Shown here piece by piece: positions 26,901 through 40,089 of a stretch of DNA of 64,000 nucleotides (position 1 is the stretch's first letter; each line of letters opens with the position of its first letter). This DNA is from Latrodectus hesperus (Eukaryota; Arthropoda; Arachnida; Araneae; Theridiidae): the NCBI GenBank assembly GCA_037975125.1, contig CM075857.1:71388474-71452473 (forward strand), read 5' to 3'. The notes beneath the pieces are model-generated. The model did no database searches. It was not told the origin of the DNA and saw only the letters and a program-made list of their open reading frames with translations. The position numbers were made by a program, and so were the translations under genes.

Positions 26901-29900
26901 GACTTGTCTTGCAATGCTTGATCCTTATGATTGGTAGACTATTGATAGTTGGAGAGTTTCTATTTCTTCAATCTCTTTGCGGTAATGGAAATAAAATGTC
27001 GATAGAGGAAATAGATTACTACTTCTTTAAGAATGGAAACTAAAGAAATAAAAAATAATAAAAATATTGTAGACTGAATCTAAGAAAAGAAAACTTAGTT
27101 ACATCGGAAAATATGAAGAAAAGTAATTAAAAAGTAAAAGATAAAAAATGGTTCCACCAATTTGAAATATCATTACGATATAAATTGGGGAATTTTTATG
27201 CAATAGAATATAATATAATTTACTGACTTCAAAGCACAATGTATTATAGTTTTTTAGTAAAAAATCCTGTGCATGATATCGATGTTATTCTGAACACACC
27301 TGGTATTGTTATACTATGATTATTGCAACAAAAAGAGAAAAGATAATGTATTAATGCATATTATTCTGTAATCAAAATCATATATATAAAAATAAAAGAA
27401 TAAAAGTAGGTATAAGACGATTACGGAATAAGATTTTGGACTTACATTTGAAACGGAGCTTGGTGATGACCACAATGATTGATGTAAAATGTCAGTTCAA
27501 ATTTTCAGAAAACCTATTTTTCGTTATATTTCGTATACCTTTTATAGCAGTAATAAAAAGTAATCTATATAATAGAAAAGGAAGAATCTTATAGACAATT
27601 CCTTAGCGTGTATTTTCTCCGATTAGAAAACAAAATTAACAACTAAACAAAATTTCATTAAAATGAGTTTTCTTAAATTAAGAAAAAAGAATCATAGTAA
27701 TATTTTAAAAATATGCCTGCTAAATGTAATGTGTTGAATAACTCTCTAAAAATGTTATGTATATTTAACAATTACAATATATATCTATAAATATGTTCTA
27801 CTAAATTTTAAATCTCTATTACTTGTATTTATCAAATTCAATATGTTTCAAAAATGATTGATATGAAATTTTAAGACATACTATTAGTGTAATTATTAGC
27901 ATTAACGGAAGAAATGCATATTTTATTGAATTAAATTAGTTTTAGAAATGAACCTATTGAGATTTTCATATTTATAAATTATGAAGTATATTTTCTGATT
28001 TTTTAATTACAATTAATTAACATGCCTATCATTATCTTAAGATTTATTTAATGTGAAGTCATTTTAGATTGATTTGCAGTGTATAAAATTATTCATATTG
28101 TATGTTTCGTTCTACAAGTATGTCTTCTGTTTAATAGATAAATTGATTTATTTACATGTGTTTGTTACATACAAGAATTGACTGTAAGAAGAATTTAAAT
28201 TTTCAATTGAAAAACAAATAATGAAGCAATCAAAGCAAAAATATTTTAGTAATCAAATAAAATTAAATTAATTTACTGAAAAATATCACCACATATTTGT
28301 TTTCGTAGCATATGATTTAATGAAAGGAAAATATAGATGGCCTTTTTTTAAGTCATGAACATGCATTTAAGACGTAAGTAATTTTGTCGGTAAATAAATA
28401 CATCATTAATTAATTATATTTGTGAAATAATAATACATTTTACCCGCATTCATCCTTGAACACTGTCTATTTTAAAAAATACTTTATTATCACATGATGA
28501 AATAAAAAGGAAATTGTACTCGTCAAATAACAAGTGAACCCTCCAATAGGAATTAACAATTCTGCACAACAGATTTCATACCTGAATTCCTTCTATATGT
28601 ATAACAGTGCTCAAACAACTAGTAGTTAAAATTTGAATCATATGAGAATTGTTTGGTAAATTAAAACTTATCTCTCCCTTTGTGTGTATGTATATATATA
28701 ATACAATTATCAAATTATCTATCAATAAATTATAATTAAATTTTTAAAATAAGTAAATATCAATATTTTGAAAGCTTCATGTCATTGTATGCATTTTAAG
28801 GTACTTTTTCTTAATATGAATAAAACATATAATTTTTGATTGTATTATCATTTTATTAAAAGTAAATTATTGATTGAAATATGATGAAATTAATTTAAGC
28901 TAAATATTATGTGTATGTGTTATTAAACCTTTTCAATTTTTACTTATAACATTTCATATACTTTTCAATTTCTTTGCAAGAAAATTTATTTAAAATATTT
29001 AATTCAATTTATAAGAGATATTGCATTCACTCCATGGAATTGAATATTTCAATGTACATTTTTGAGAAACGAATATGTAAGTTTTCCTTGAAATACTGAA
29101 TCATTTGACATTTTAGGGCATTACTTTTCGAAAGAGTGATCAAGAACTTTTTGAAACTGGCATCTATATATGATGATAAATAAATCCCCATTTAGTGCAG
29201 CTGCTACCAGCAAAGTACTTTGTCGCTATGTCAACTCAAAATACCCTTGTGGAACCATAAAAAAGAAGAGAAATTCTTTTCTACATGAATGTTGCTACCA
29301 CCATCGACTTATGAAAAATTGTTTATTTATGGTATTTAGAATGTATAAGTTTATATTGTATAAAAATGTTCGAAGAAATATCAAACCAAGTTTTAGCCTT
29401 AACTTAGTTATTTGAAAGTGTTAGCATTGGAGAATAACTAAATAGAATGCTCAGATCATTTGCTATAGTAATTTATCTTATCTCTTATAATATAGTTTTT
29501 ATGCAGCAATAAAATATTTGAGTAGTTTTGCCAAGGCGTTGACAGTTATTCTTCTTATCAACAGTGAATCTAATATCCAAAGCTCATGCGAGGTACTTAA
29601 TAGAAGTTGCGTGACAGAAAAACGTGGCAAAGTTATTGAGGCAATTATTATTACAGTATTAAATGATGTAAGGTTTATGGCACTTTTTGAAACATAAAAT
29701 AAGATAAATGTTAAGAAAGTGTTTTATGAGGAAAAATATAAAACTTAAATCTGATTCAGTGAATAATACCAAAGACATGAGTGAAAGTTTCAAGTGAATA
29801 GTAGAGAAAGTAAGAGAAACTTTCCAGCGAAAAGGATTTCCAAATGCATCATAAGGACTTGAAGTTGAAAAATTTTAAACTTTTAATTTTATTTTATATT

Positions 29901-32900
29901 TTAATCTTACTGTCTTAATCTTATTTTAATTTCGTTATGAATGCAAACAAAACCACGTAATCCATTTCTTCTATAAATGATACTCATGTCAAATTTTAAT
30001 TTTAATCATACAATTAGTCCTACCCAAGTATGATAGAGATTTTATAAAAATGATTCAACATTTACCAGAATAAAAAAATAGAAGCCTAAAAATTTAAAAA
30101 ATTTTATTTGTAAAACGGAAATTAATATTTACGTCGTATTTATAGGCAGTTTATTCCTTACTTTCATACCCATATTTGAGATTTATACATTAAGCTAAAT
30201 TTCAACTATAAATGAGGTTAGTAAAAGGGTAATGCTGTTAATAATTTTATGTTCAAGGAATATAAATTCGGTATTTACAATAGAGTTATTTTAGAATTTA
30301 AGCAAAGGTGTATAAAATGAAGATAATAAATGAAAGCAATCCAAGCAATTTCTTTTATTTCATCTAAAAGTAAAAATCTATAATTTTTGAAAAATTATTT
30401 GTCTCAACAAAATTTATATCTCATAGATTTCCTTAAATTGTGATTGATAGGCGTCATTAAATATTATTTAACTTGTTTAATAGTGTATAAACAATTACTT
30501 AAAAATTAATACTCTTACTAGCTTAAAAATTAACGAGAAAAAAAGAAACTAGCTATAATATATTTAAATACAAAATGATCACCATACAGATGCACATATA
30601 ATATTATAAAATCTAGTCAGAATTATTATGTATTAATTATTAAATATGCTCGCAAATTTTTGTATCGAGTACAAAGGAAAAATACTTACCTAATACTTAA
30701 GCTTATAAACAGAGCCACAAGCAGTAATTTTCAGTATAATTTTGAATTCGAAATTTAAAATATAGATTAAGATAAAAACTCTCATTTTTGTAATCCATGT
30801 GCAAGAATTTAACAACATGTCTCATTTTAGTCATAATAATCCAAGCATTCTTACCAGATGTATTATTTTAATTTATAAAGCACTCTAGTTGATAAAAAAC
30901 TTTCAAAAATAAATTAATAAATAGAATTATCTGCTCGCATTCATACTTATTATAAATAACTTCAAAAGATGTTAAATGTCTTGCCCAATTTTGATCAATT
31001 AAACAGCAAAAATTATAAAATAATACAATTTCATTTAAGGACTCTAAAATTAAAAACAAATTGTCACTATATACCAAATGGTTTTTCAGAGACAGTTCAT
31101 TTATTTTTTCTTTCAATAAAAATACCCATTGGGTTAATCTTATTTGTTTGTTTGATTGCTAATATAATGTGTGAAAATTGTAATTATTTGTAAAATTAAT
31201 ATATGTCATAAAATTTGTGTGCCAAATTTTTACCAGCATCTATACCATATGCTTAAGAAAAGATGCACCACAAGCGTTTCATTTTATGATAAAAAGTTTT
31301 TAGTTATATAATGTTTTAGCAAATTTAAGCTGTTAACATAATGGAGCATTTTAGTATTTTAAAATGAAATAAATGGTTAATCATTTTCTAAACTGTATTA
31401 CTTTGAACATATTGTACGTATACGTTTCGTGAGCTTTCCTTATATAATTATCAGATATTCCTTATAATTTCTGAGATTTATGAGTAAAACTAAACTGATA
31501 ATTTGAAGTCTATATCAGCTAAATAATAATAGTGTACTAGCTATAGAAAACAAATCTCTATTTAAAAAGCGAGAGAGAGAGGGAGAATTGGCAATTATAA
31601 TCATTAAAATATTAGGAGAATGTTCGTATTTTAATTTAAGCTGTTCAGAATTTTATTTAAATTAACACTTCCTAATCATATATGGAAATAGAAATTTTAG
31701 GCCTAAAGTTCAATCTAAAATAAAATTTGCACATCAATTATATGACGCTTAAAATATATTACGTAGTATTAACTATTACATAAATAATATTCATAAGTAA
31801 TACTCCATAATTAATATAAATATAAAACAATATATCAAATTCCTCATTCTTTGCTAGTTTATGTTAAACTATTTTAAAAATTGTGTGTGAAAATAATAAA
31901 TAAAAATCTTTCAATAAAGGGATTAAATTATTTTGAATAAGGTATTTTATTCCTTGAATGTTTGAATATAAAAAGTATCCATAATTATTTACTTCAATAA
32001 AAAATCAAAATTTATAAGAAATTTTTGTGTTGCTTTAACTGGCATATTTTAATATAAAATTAAGTAACAGGAATTTTTAATTGGAAAACTGCAAGGCTTA
32101 AACATGAATTAATATGGTTCCATTTCTCACAAAATTACGAAGATTCTTAGCTGATTTTATTATTTTCGCTTTATGATTCAAGAATAAAAGTGCAAATTTC
32201 AAATTGTAATCTAGAAAACATTTACATTAGTTATAAATGATAAAAAAATATATAGTAAAATAGAAAATAGTTTGCGCATTTTTGTTATTAATTCAATCAT
32301 TTTGGTTATTATTTCAAATTTTACACTTATTTAAAAAGCAACAAAATTCAGAAAATTATGCTTCAAAGATAACTTTTTAAATATTCATAGGCTAACAATT
32401 CAAGAGATGCATTAAATGATTGCAAGATGTTTTGTAGCAAATTAAAAAAAAAAAGCTGTTTCAATAAATTGTAGTTGATTGCTTTAAAAAAGAAATTAAT
32501 GTAAGATAAATTGCTTAAAAATTGAGATTTTACGTGTTTAAGTTCACTTAGTTGTGAGAAATAAAAAAGAATTATTTAAGGTGCTAATTCAAAAATCATC
32601 AACTAATGACAAAAAATTCCGATCAAAATTACAAAGCTCTTCACATATTTTAATTTTTTTAAACTTGCTTAAGAATCATTTTATTATTTTTAAGAAATAT
32701 TTTAAAAAATACTAGTTTTCAAAATCTAATTTACATTTCATTGAATTATTTCTAGGAAATGCATGTCAATATTTACTTTCAACGTTAAGCACTTATATTT
32801 AATTATTTGAGTTTCTTGTTATATTTTATTTAAGTAAACTTTTTTATGCACATTTAATTTTTATGATTGATAGGCTGTGAAAAAGTTACTTATGTAGTAC

Positions 32901-32925
32901 ATTTAAAATATTTTGAACTCTTCTT
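26901..32925. other. AT-rich stretch, nothing firm
   Basis: No repeat family recognised. The ORF at 29170-29415 (plus, 81 codons) includes SPFSAAATSKVLCRYVNSKY but has no domain and no splice support. Overlapping ORFs on both strands near 31.0 kb are AT-rich noise. Confidence 0.5.
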
Positions 32926-32938
32926 TATAAGTTCTGTT

Positions 32939-33219
32939 GTTTTTGCAACAGCATGCTTCCCTGTATCTAGCCCAGAGTTAGGCCCTGTCAATTAGATAGA
33001 AGCAGTCGAGTTTTGCAATGACCACGCAGAAGACCCACAATACTTAGCTTACCACCCCTAAAGGTATCATTTCACTTGGAGGACATTGCGACCACGCCCA
33101 ATTTTAACGGTGCCCCAGGCGCCTTTAGTGAATGCGATGGATCTTTAATTAAGTGAAGATTAGAACTCACTACATTTGATAATGAGAATGATGCCCTAAC
33201 TAACCAGGCTACCGCGGCC
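32939..33219 (-). mobile_element. tRNA-derived SINE, third family, older copy
   Basis: A 281-bp GC-rich minus-strand segment in AT-rich DNA. The head reads GGCCGCGGTAGCCTGG from the right end. It has box A TGGTTAGTTAGG (33195-33206) and a decayed box B AGTTCTAATCT (33157-33167; consensus GGTTCGANTCC). The body includes CCTGGGGCACCGTTAAAATT and ends near 32939 with a T/A-rich tail. Imperfect flanking repeats TTATAAGTTCTGT (32926-32938) and TTATACAAATTCTGT (33220-33234) look like an aged target duplication. The tRNA-like head puts it in the same class as the 19.1- and 43.8-kb insertions but in a separate family. Confidence 0.8.
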
Positions 33220-33234
33220 TTATACAAATTCTGT

Positions 33235-35544
33235 AAAAATTATATTAATTATTTTGTATTTGCTATTGGAAATTCTTTGTTTGTCTATTTAAAAATATAT
33301 CATGTTTATTTCTATGTGCATGGAAACTATATGTGAAATCACTTAAAAGTATTGCATTATTTAAAAAGAAATAGGATTTTAAATTAATTTTAAAAAAGTC
33401 TGTGGAATATTAAACAATATTTATTCATAACATTGTTTTTTTATCAATTCAGAAAAAAGCAGAAAGCATAATATTTATTATTGTTTTCTGCTTTATATAA
33501 GTATTTATTATTGAAAAATGAATATAGGGATTATAAAAAGTAGTTGTAATAACAGCGTGTGTATGTGAACAAAAACCTCTTTTTTCCATGAAATTAAAAA
33601 AAATATATATTTTAGTATGAAATTTGTATAGAAAATCCATTCAATTATGTTTAACAGTCCAAAAACTTAAGTCATTGTTTTCTGCATACATTTTTGAAAT
33701 CAGCAAGTTGATATGGATCTCCCGTTATTGAACGATTTAAATTATTAGCTTATAGCTGTTCAAAAGATTAGATTCCTAAAAATGTTCAGAATACGTTATG
33801 CTAAATGTACATAGCAAGAAAATAATAATGTATAAATTATGCTTCAGTAAAGGTCTAAATGCCAAATTTTTTTGGCCTAGTCTGGATGAAAAAATTAAAT
33901 TTAAACAGAACCATTTTATTTTTGAATAACAGCTACACCCTTACTAGTGCAAGAGTCCATTAAAAATGTCTTGTATTATTTCATTTCAAAAGAAATTTAT
34001 TAACATTTTGTATTAAAGAATATTTACTTAAAAATAAATGAAGATAATAAAAAATTTTGAAATTTGGATTTTATTTTTAAAAATACATTTTTAAACAGAT
34101 AAAGTGTGTATAAAAAATTTTCATACACTCTAAATATTTAAAAGTCATTATGTTAGAAACTATTTATAGCAATGTAATGAAACAGAATTACACTCCTAAA
34201 ATTATAATAACTTTTTACAGATTACTTCATCAAATTCAAGTCCTTTTCTCAAATACATCTTATATACCAATAACTTTGTCTTTTGTTTCGTTTGAAGAAA
34301 TAAAAATCAAAGTAGTCTGTTTCTAACTTGTAAGACAATAAAATGATTCGGAAATGCTTTTTTCAGAAGAAATCAAAGCCTATTGTTATGTGTGAAGAAA
34401 CATTAAAAAAATTTAAATTTCTGATCTAGGATGCTACATATTTAACAACTGATATTATTTCTATTCAGACTAATAATTTTAAATCTATAAATTGCCAGAA
34501 AAATATTCCAATGCTCATATCGAAAAAATTATTTTTATAAAAGCAAGTCTTATAAAAAGGACAATGTCTTCTATATAATAAAAAATAATTTCTTATTTCT
34601 TTAAAGTATAAGTAGAGTGTAATAACCTTCATCTTGTGTTTAATATCTTTCCATTTTCAAACTTGTCACCAACCCAAATCTTGTAAATTAATGCTGAAAC
34701 ATATAAAAGGAACCCAAAATAATTTCATTGTCATCAAATTTAACATGTGACAATTTAATGCTAATTTAAAAGACGTTTATTCTGAACAGATATCGAACAG
34801 TGTTTCATAATATTAATATCTACAGCACAATATTTTATGATTATTTAATAAAACTAGACTTCACACTCAACTAAAAATTAATGATTTTGCAGAATATCTT
34901 TTACTAAGATTCTTCTGTGTGTGTGTATGTTAGAGCTAAGACTGAAAGTTAAGGCAATATCAGTAACTCAAAAACTTTATATAGGTCTTGTAAAAAAAAA
35001 GGGTTTCCCCTTCGAATTAAAAAAATCTAAATTCTATTATCTTTTAAAAATGGAATTATTTGAATGGCTGTATTTAAGAAGTGAATGAAAAAACCTATCT
35101 TGAATAGTTTTGATGAAAGATTTGTTGGCGAGCACATATTAATATATTATTAACAAAGATGAGTTTTACTTATTTTTTTTCATTTCATTCAAGCAACTGG
35201 TGTTAGTGATTAGCGATATTGGTACCAAAATCTTAAAAATTGTTTGCGATTGCACAATTTTGCCATTTCTAAAATATGTAACATTAGTTTAGCTCAAAAA
35301 TGTTTTCATGTTAGTTTTCATATAAAGTTTTACATATAAAGTATAAAGTTATTCATATAAAGTTTCTTTCATTTTGGCTGGATTAATTTCCATTGATTTA
35401 AAAATTCAAAAAAATATGCAGGTATTTATCGCAAAGGGAAATATTTTGAAATATATTGACACTGAATTTTCTATAATTTTCTAACAGCCTAGAAAGCAAG
35501 TATCAACCAAAAGAAAATAAAGTGATAACTTCAATCAAGTTATC
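33235..35544. other. AT-rich stretch, nothing recognised
   Basis: Only short ORFs without domain features between the 33-kb SINE and the LINE RNase H remnant. Confidence 0.55.
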
Positions 35545-35999
35545 ATTGATGACAGAGAAATAAATAATAGTATTGGATGTGGATTTATAATAACATTATA
35601 GTCAAATAAAAGAAATATAAATTCGTTCAAACTTTTTCTAATAGTTAAACTAATTTTTTTGCTGTTTTTCAAGATTTAAATTGGATTTCATCTAAATTAA
35701 ATCATTTGCAGCCAAATAATAATAGTTAAAACTTACAATCGGAAATGACATGCAGGATTAATTAGAAAGATTCCTTTTTTGCTTCAGTTATAATTGACAT
35801 AAAACCTTTAAATAAATATTACATTAATCTCTGTGGCCATACTAGCAATGTTGAAAATGAAAAGGCTAATGTTTTAGCAAGACCTGCAGCTCAATCAGAA
35901 TTTTTTCACTTATACGAAATTTCACTACTCCTTCATCAAAAGGCAAATGTATTGATGAATGATCGAAATGGAGCAGAACGTTTGGCTTGCTTTCAATAA
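35545..35999 (+). pseudogene. LINE remnant: decayed RNase H domain
   Basis: Near 35548 the plus strand reads IDDREINNSIGCGFIIT, corresponding to the start of RNase H domains (TDGSK...G.G.). After a degraded middle with several stops, an open stretch ending at the TAA at 35997-35999 gives GHTSNVENEKANVLARPA. This is the classic C-terminal RNase H signature (GH.G..GNEKAD.LA) found in arthropod LINEs of the I/Jockey group. In the terminal motif the usual GNEKAD is ENEKAN, so the last catalytic Asp is gone. The reverse transcriptase part was not found, so only the 3' portion survives. The hAT element begins 83 bp downstream and is a separate insertion. Confidence 0.78.
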
Positions 36000-36586
36000 A
36001 GGAAATATAGCAAAAAATTTACTTACACTGAAATTTGAACTGTGCATTTAAACTAACAAATTATTTCTGGGTGTGTTAGAACAGGGATGGCGAACCAATG
36101 CACGCGTGGCACAAGTGGCACGTTTGAAAATTTTGATGGCACGCACAAAAACAAAATAAATATTTTATAAATTATGTTTTTTAACTGAAATGAATTAAAA
36201 TTTATGAATCTACACTTAATTTAAAACTTATGATATAAATTTGTAGTACTGAATACCTATCTTAGCATGTTAAATTATACATTTAACTGTCAAATTAACA
36301 GTCAAATTATACATTTTACTGTTAAAATATCGCATGAATTCTCTCTAAGTATATAATGATGCGCATTATATACAATTTAATGCTTACCCAGTTTCGACTT
36401 TTAATGTTATCGCATGTTGTTGCCTTCGCAGCGCTCGAATCGGACGACAGACTGCATTAATCATTTTTAATAATTCATCGTCTTTGAAACTTCACACACA
36501 TTGACTGTTAAAATATATAACCGTTTATTGTAAATCGATATATTATTTTTAGGTAAATATTTTTACATATTATTTCATATTTTATA

Positions 36587-36871
36587 TTCTGCATTCGTTT
36601 GCAAGAACATATTGCGTCACGACTGAAGTTTTAACCTGTAACAACCTTAAGGTTTTAAAAGTTACTAAACTTATAATTTATTTAGCTTATTTTTGAACAA
36701 TAAAATATTTTAATTTTATGAGAAATTATTTTATCTTTAAATCAGTGCAAAGTATAGAAATAATTATGAAAATTACCTTGAATTAATGTATTATTTATTA
36801 TTTTCTTGTGTTGGTAATACTTTTAGTACCTTAATATGTGACGAAATATGTTCTTGCAAGCGAATGCAGAA
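36587..36871. repeat. 34-bp inverted repeat pair inside the hAT element
   Basis: Bases 36587-36620 (TTCTGCATTCG...GCGTCAC) are repeated in reverse complement at 36838-36871 with two mismatches in 34. The repeats enclose 217 bp of AT-rich sequence with no ORF. The flanks are short A/T strings, so a TA-type duplication cannot be judged. The pair could be the ends of a small MITE inserted into the hAT element, or a subterminal hairpin belonging to this hAT family. Confidence 0.75.
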
Positions 36872-36929
36872 TAAATTATTTATTTTATAGCAATATTATT
36901 AAAGTATATATATTTTAGAGTTTCTTATT

Positions 36930-37284
36930 ATGGCTAGTTCAATGAAGAAATCGAAATTATACGAAACACGTAGTAGCAGAGAACTTCAAGTTTAGTGGAC
37001 CGATAGATACGGTTTGATTGAAAAGGACAGTAAAGCAATTTGTATTTTATGTTCTAAAACTGTAATCTGTTGAACATCTTCAGTAAAGCTGCATTATGAA
37101 ACCAACCATAAATTTCATCTCAATCAAAGTGTAGAGAGCAAAAGGAGTATATATCACGTGCCTTAAAAATAAAAATGCCCAAACTACTTCTTTAATTAAA
37201 TATATTGGAACCCAATCAAACACCACTGCTGCTAGTTATCAAGTTCCAAAAACTATTGCTCAATATGCGAAATTGTTTACTTAA
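36930..37284 (+). pseudogene. hAT transposase N-terminal remnant with BED zinc finger
   Basis: Reading from the ATG at 36930, the product starts MASSMKKSKLYETRSSREL, hits a stop, then continues with W..RYGLIEKDSKAICILC, and ends the finger with HYETNH. The Cys-x2-Cys ... His-x4-His arrangement with an upstream aromatic is a BED-type zinc finger. After a frame change the stretch SNTTAASYQVPKTIAQYAK follows. It resembles the segment after the finger in hAT transposases of the GTF2IRD2/ZBED-like group (family knowledge, not a search). At least two in-frame stops (TAG after the first 21 codons and TGA in the finger) and a frameshift near 37140-37160 inactivate it. The catalytic RNase H-like core is absent, removed by internal deletion. 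Confidence 0.8.
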
Positions 37285-37514
37285 TTATACTTACGCATAG
37301 TTTTACCACGATAACATTTTGAATGAAATTTTATTGTGGTACGTTACCTATTTAAAAAAGAATTTTTATGACTTTTTGGCACGGACATCAAAAAAGGTTC
37401 GCCATCCCTGTGTTAGAACAAACGAATATTTATTTAAATTTAAGCACGTTGTATTAATTTATAATAATTGGGATTGCAATCAAATCAAATAAAAATTATT
37501 AAAGTTATTTTATT

Positions 37515-37798
37515 TTTTTGCCCCACCCCCGAATGGATTCTATTAGACTTGCAAGCACTGGACTGTACCTTAGTGTTAACGTGTTTAAAATACTCGACCC
37601 CATCACCAAATTCCTCAAGAGTTTGGTGATGAATTTGGTGAAGAAGAAGCGATGAGGCCACACTTGAGAAGATGCCCTCCTCTCCACATCCACGCCAAAC
37701 CAGCGGAAGGACTTTGGACATCACATGTTAACGTGGACACGTCCCAAATCCAGTGAGAAAGTAAGCGTAGTCACCCTTCCAGTCACTGCTCCCGACAA
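37515..37798 (-). mobile_element. SINE-like GC-rich segment
   Basis: A sharply bounded GC-rich block just right of the hAT element. On the minus strand it contains TTTGGCGTGGATGTGGAGAG and later CATCGCTTC. Both blocks recur in the same order, diverged, in the segment at 48.34-48.50 kb, which suggests a shared repeat family. An internal 10-bp inverted repeat, CATCACCAAA (37601-37610) and TTTGGTGATG (37622-37631), could form a hairpin. The two overlapping minus-strand ORFs of 62 and 79 codons here have no recognisable domain and I do not call them genes. No clear target duplication or pol III boxes were found. Confidence 0.5.
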
Positions 37799-37799
37799 A

Positions 37800-40089
37800 T
37801 AAGACAAATAATAATAATTCCTTTGTTGATCGTAATGGGAAGCTACTGAGCTACTGGAGCTAAATTTTTTATTACAAATAGAATTACATGGTCTCCAGAT
37901 TTTAAAAGTTTAATTTAACCCGATTGCTTTGTTTCTTCGTTTCACCAAATAATATCTCTGGCCAAATAATATAATCGTTTCGCCAAATAATGAACTGATT
38001 TTGTGATTAGAATTGAACATTGAAATTCAGTACTTCTTAAGTGAACATTGGAATTTTGCAGTTAAAAATTTTAAACTCTATTTTTTATTAGAAATGGATA
38101 ATTAGAAAATTTAAAGATTATTTCTTTTACTCTAAAACTATAATCGAAATATGTGTTTTACGATTTTATAAAAAAATGCAAACAAGCATTCAGACATATT
38201 TTTATTTGCTTTCTTGATTTCTAATATTGAGTAAAAGTTACAGTTATTTTAAAATGAACACATTAGACTTCTAAAATTTAATTTTGTTACTATTTATTTT
38301 ACATGCTATACTCTTTTTCAAAATATACAAATTATGATATCTTAGTAACTCTTTTCCAATTTAGTCCACTTTACATTCTTTACATTACATTTTATCCTTT
38401 TTTGTGCCAAATTCTTTATTCTTCCACAGAGTTTGGATATTCTTAAAAATATTTTTCTCCCATTGTGAAAATCTCTTTGAATGTATTTTTTAGTAAGCGG
38501 TAAGAACAAATTGGCACAAAATTTGAATATATTACTAGTTTGATAGTACGCTGTTCTTTTATTTTGCCCTTTCATTTGATTTTATGTTATTTTAGGCATC
38601 CGAGAATATTATGTTTCATAACAACAAACTCACGAATTTATGCGCCTAGTCGCTTGTGTTAAAATATTCGGTTAGCATAGAAATATTTATTTTTGTTAAT
38701 TCAAGGGGAAACTTTTAAATTGTTGTCTTTTAAAAAACACAAGGTAAATGGTTTTATATAAATTCAAAGAAATAAACATTTAAATTTTATTATTCTTTAC
38801 ATTAAATAAGAAGTTCCATTTTCGATAAAAGTGTAATAATTTTCTGTTCATGAAAATATAATATCATAATCTAACGTTTAAATAATGCAACAATTAAGTT
38901 GTTTTAAATCATATACCAAAATATAATCAATTGGAAAACATCTTTCATACAAATTTGGCATCCTTAGTATGTTATCATATACTAATATAAAATATGGAAT
39001 AATTTTTTTATGTAAGTAATATCACTTGATATATAAATATTTCCAAAAAATATAAAAACATTGTTCATAATTATTTCTAATCAAACAAACTTTTTATGAA
39101 GACTTAGTTTGATGTCTAATATTTATATTAAATCAAATATATAATATAATGATATTAACAAAATAATGTATTGAAAAATTCTTATATAATTCAAGCTTAG
39201 ACTCATAATCAAGTGAAAAGTTTATTATAAAGAAATAATGTGCAGAAATAATAATAAAGTTATTAATATATCTAAACTAAAATGCCTCTTCTCACACTAT
39301 TTTTAGTAAAAGATACACTTCTCTTACTTATTCAAATTAGCTGCAGATAATTCGATTATAGGAGAGAGTGATAAATTTAATTACAGATTCTGTTTATGAA
39401 GAGCAAACAATAAAATGATTTTTTGGCTATTTTATCTCGTAGGCACCTGTTGTTATGTCCTTAGTAAAGTACCAGGAATATTCAATTAACATACTTTGGT
39501 TTTACTAGTGATAAAAATGTTTCAAATAAAGAAATGATTTTGGAGAAAATTTTATCGTATTCATCACTAATTAGACTAAGACTTGGGAAAAAGATTCAAA
39601 TGTACGACCCAAACTGTAACAAGAAAGCATTTCACATGAGCTCTCTGATTTGAATACCCTGTAAAGTTGTTTCTTTCTATTTCTGTATTTTCAGATTTTA
39701 CACCATTTAGGTTAAACAAAAAATTATTTTTTTGTCTTTGTTTCAACTATTTTTTTTATTTGTTCGTGAGATTCAAGAAAATGATTTCTTCTCTGCTTAG
39801 AGCTTTGACAAATATTTTACTAATATCAAATTTAAAGTTAAACAGTGTAATAAAGACGCACATTGGATAAACATATGTCTCATGTAACTTCTATTTGGTA
39901 AATGGAATTCAGCATTTTTGGAGACTGCTGTTTTTAGATGCACTGATTTTCTTTTGTCACAGTTGTGTTCCGCTCAAAAAGAATGCATCAGTATTATCTG
40001 CATACCTGTTGCATGCTTGTTTACAACCTAATGGCATTTAAATATCAATAGATATTTCATTTCAATGTAGTGTACTAAAATAAATTCAG
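37800..40089. other. AT-rich stretch, nothing recognised
   Basis: A Lys-rich 77-codon minus-strand ORF (38342-38575) and a Phe-rich plus-strand ORF (39667-39870) have no recognisable domains. A (TAA)n-like remnant sits at 37.80 kb. Confidence 0.5.

Larger units (their letters stand above)
36082..37410 (+). mobile_element. hAT-type DNA transposon, internally deleted, with 8-bp target duplication
   Basis: The element begins CAGGGATGGCGAACC at 36082 and ends with the exact reverse complement at 37410, giving 15-bp terminal inverted repeats of the CAGNG type typical of hAT elements. The flanks are identical 8-mers TGTTAGAA at 36074-36081 and 37411-37418, the hAT hallmark of an 8-bp duplication. 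It is 1329 bp long, far shorter than an autonomous hAT (usually 2.5-5 kb). It keeps only the 5' part of the transposase gene (separate entry), so it can only have moved with transposase supplied in trans. A 34-bp inverted repeat pair sits inside it (separate entry). Confidence 0.93.

Noticed and set aside
30684..30740. Minus-strand hydrophobic run KLLLVALFISLSI ending at AG/GTAAGT, like a second signal-peptide exon
   Set aside because: There is no ATG between the upstream in-frame TGA and the hydrophobic run, and no acceptor that would open the frame.
37485..37724. Overlapping 62- and 79-codon minus-strand ORFs
   Set aside because: They lie within repeat-like GC-rich DNA, overlap in different frames and show no domain.
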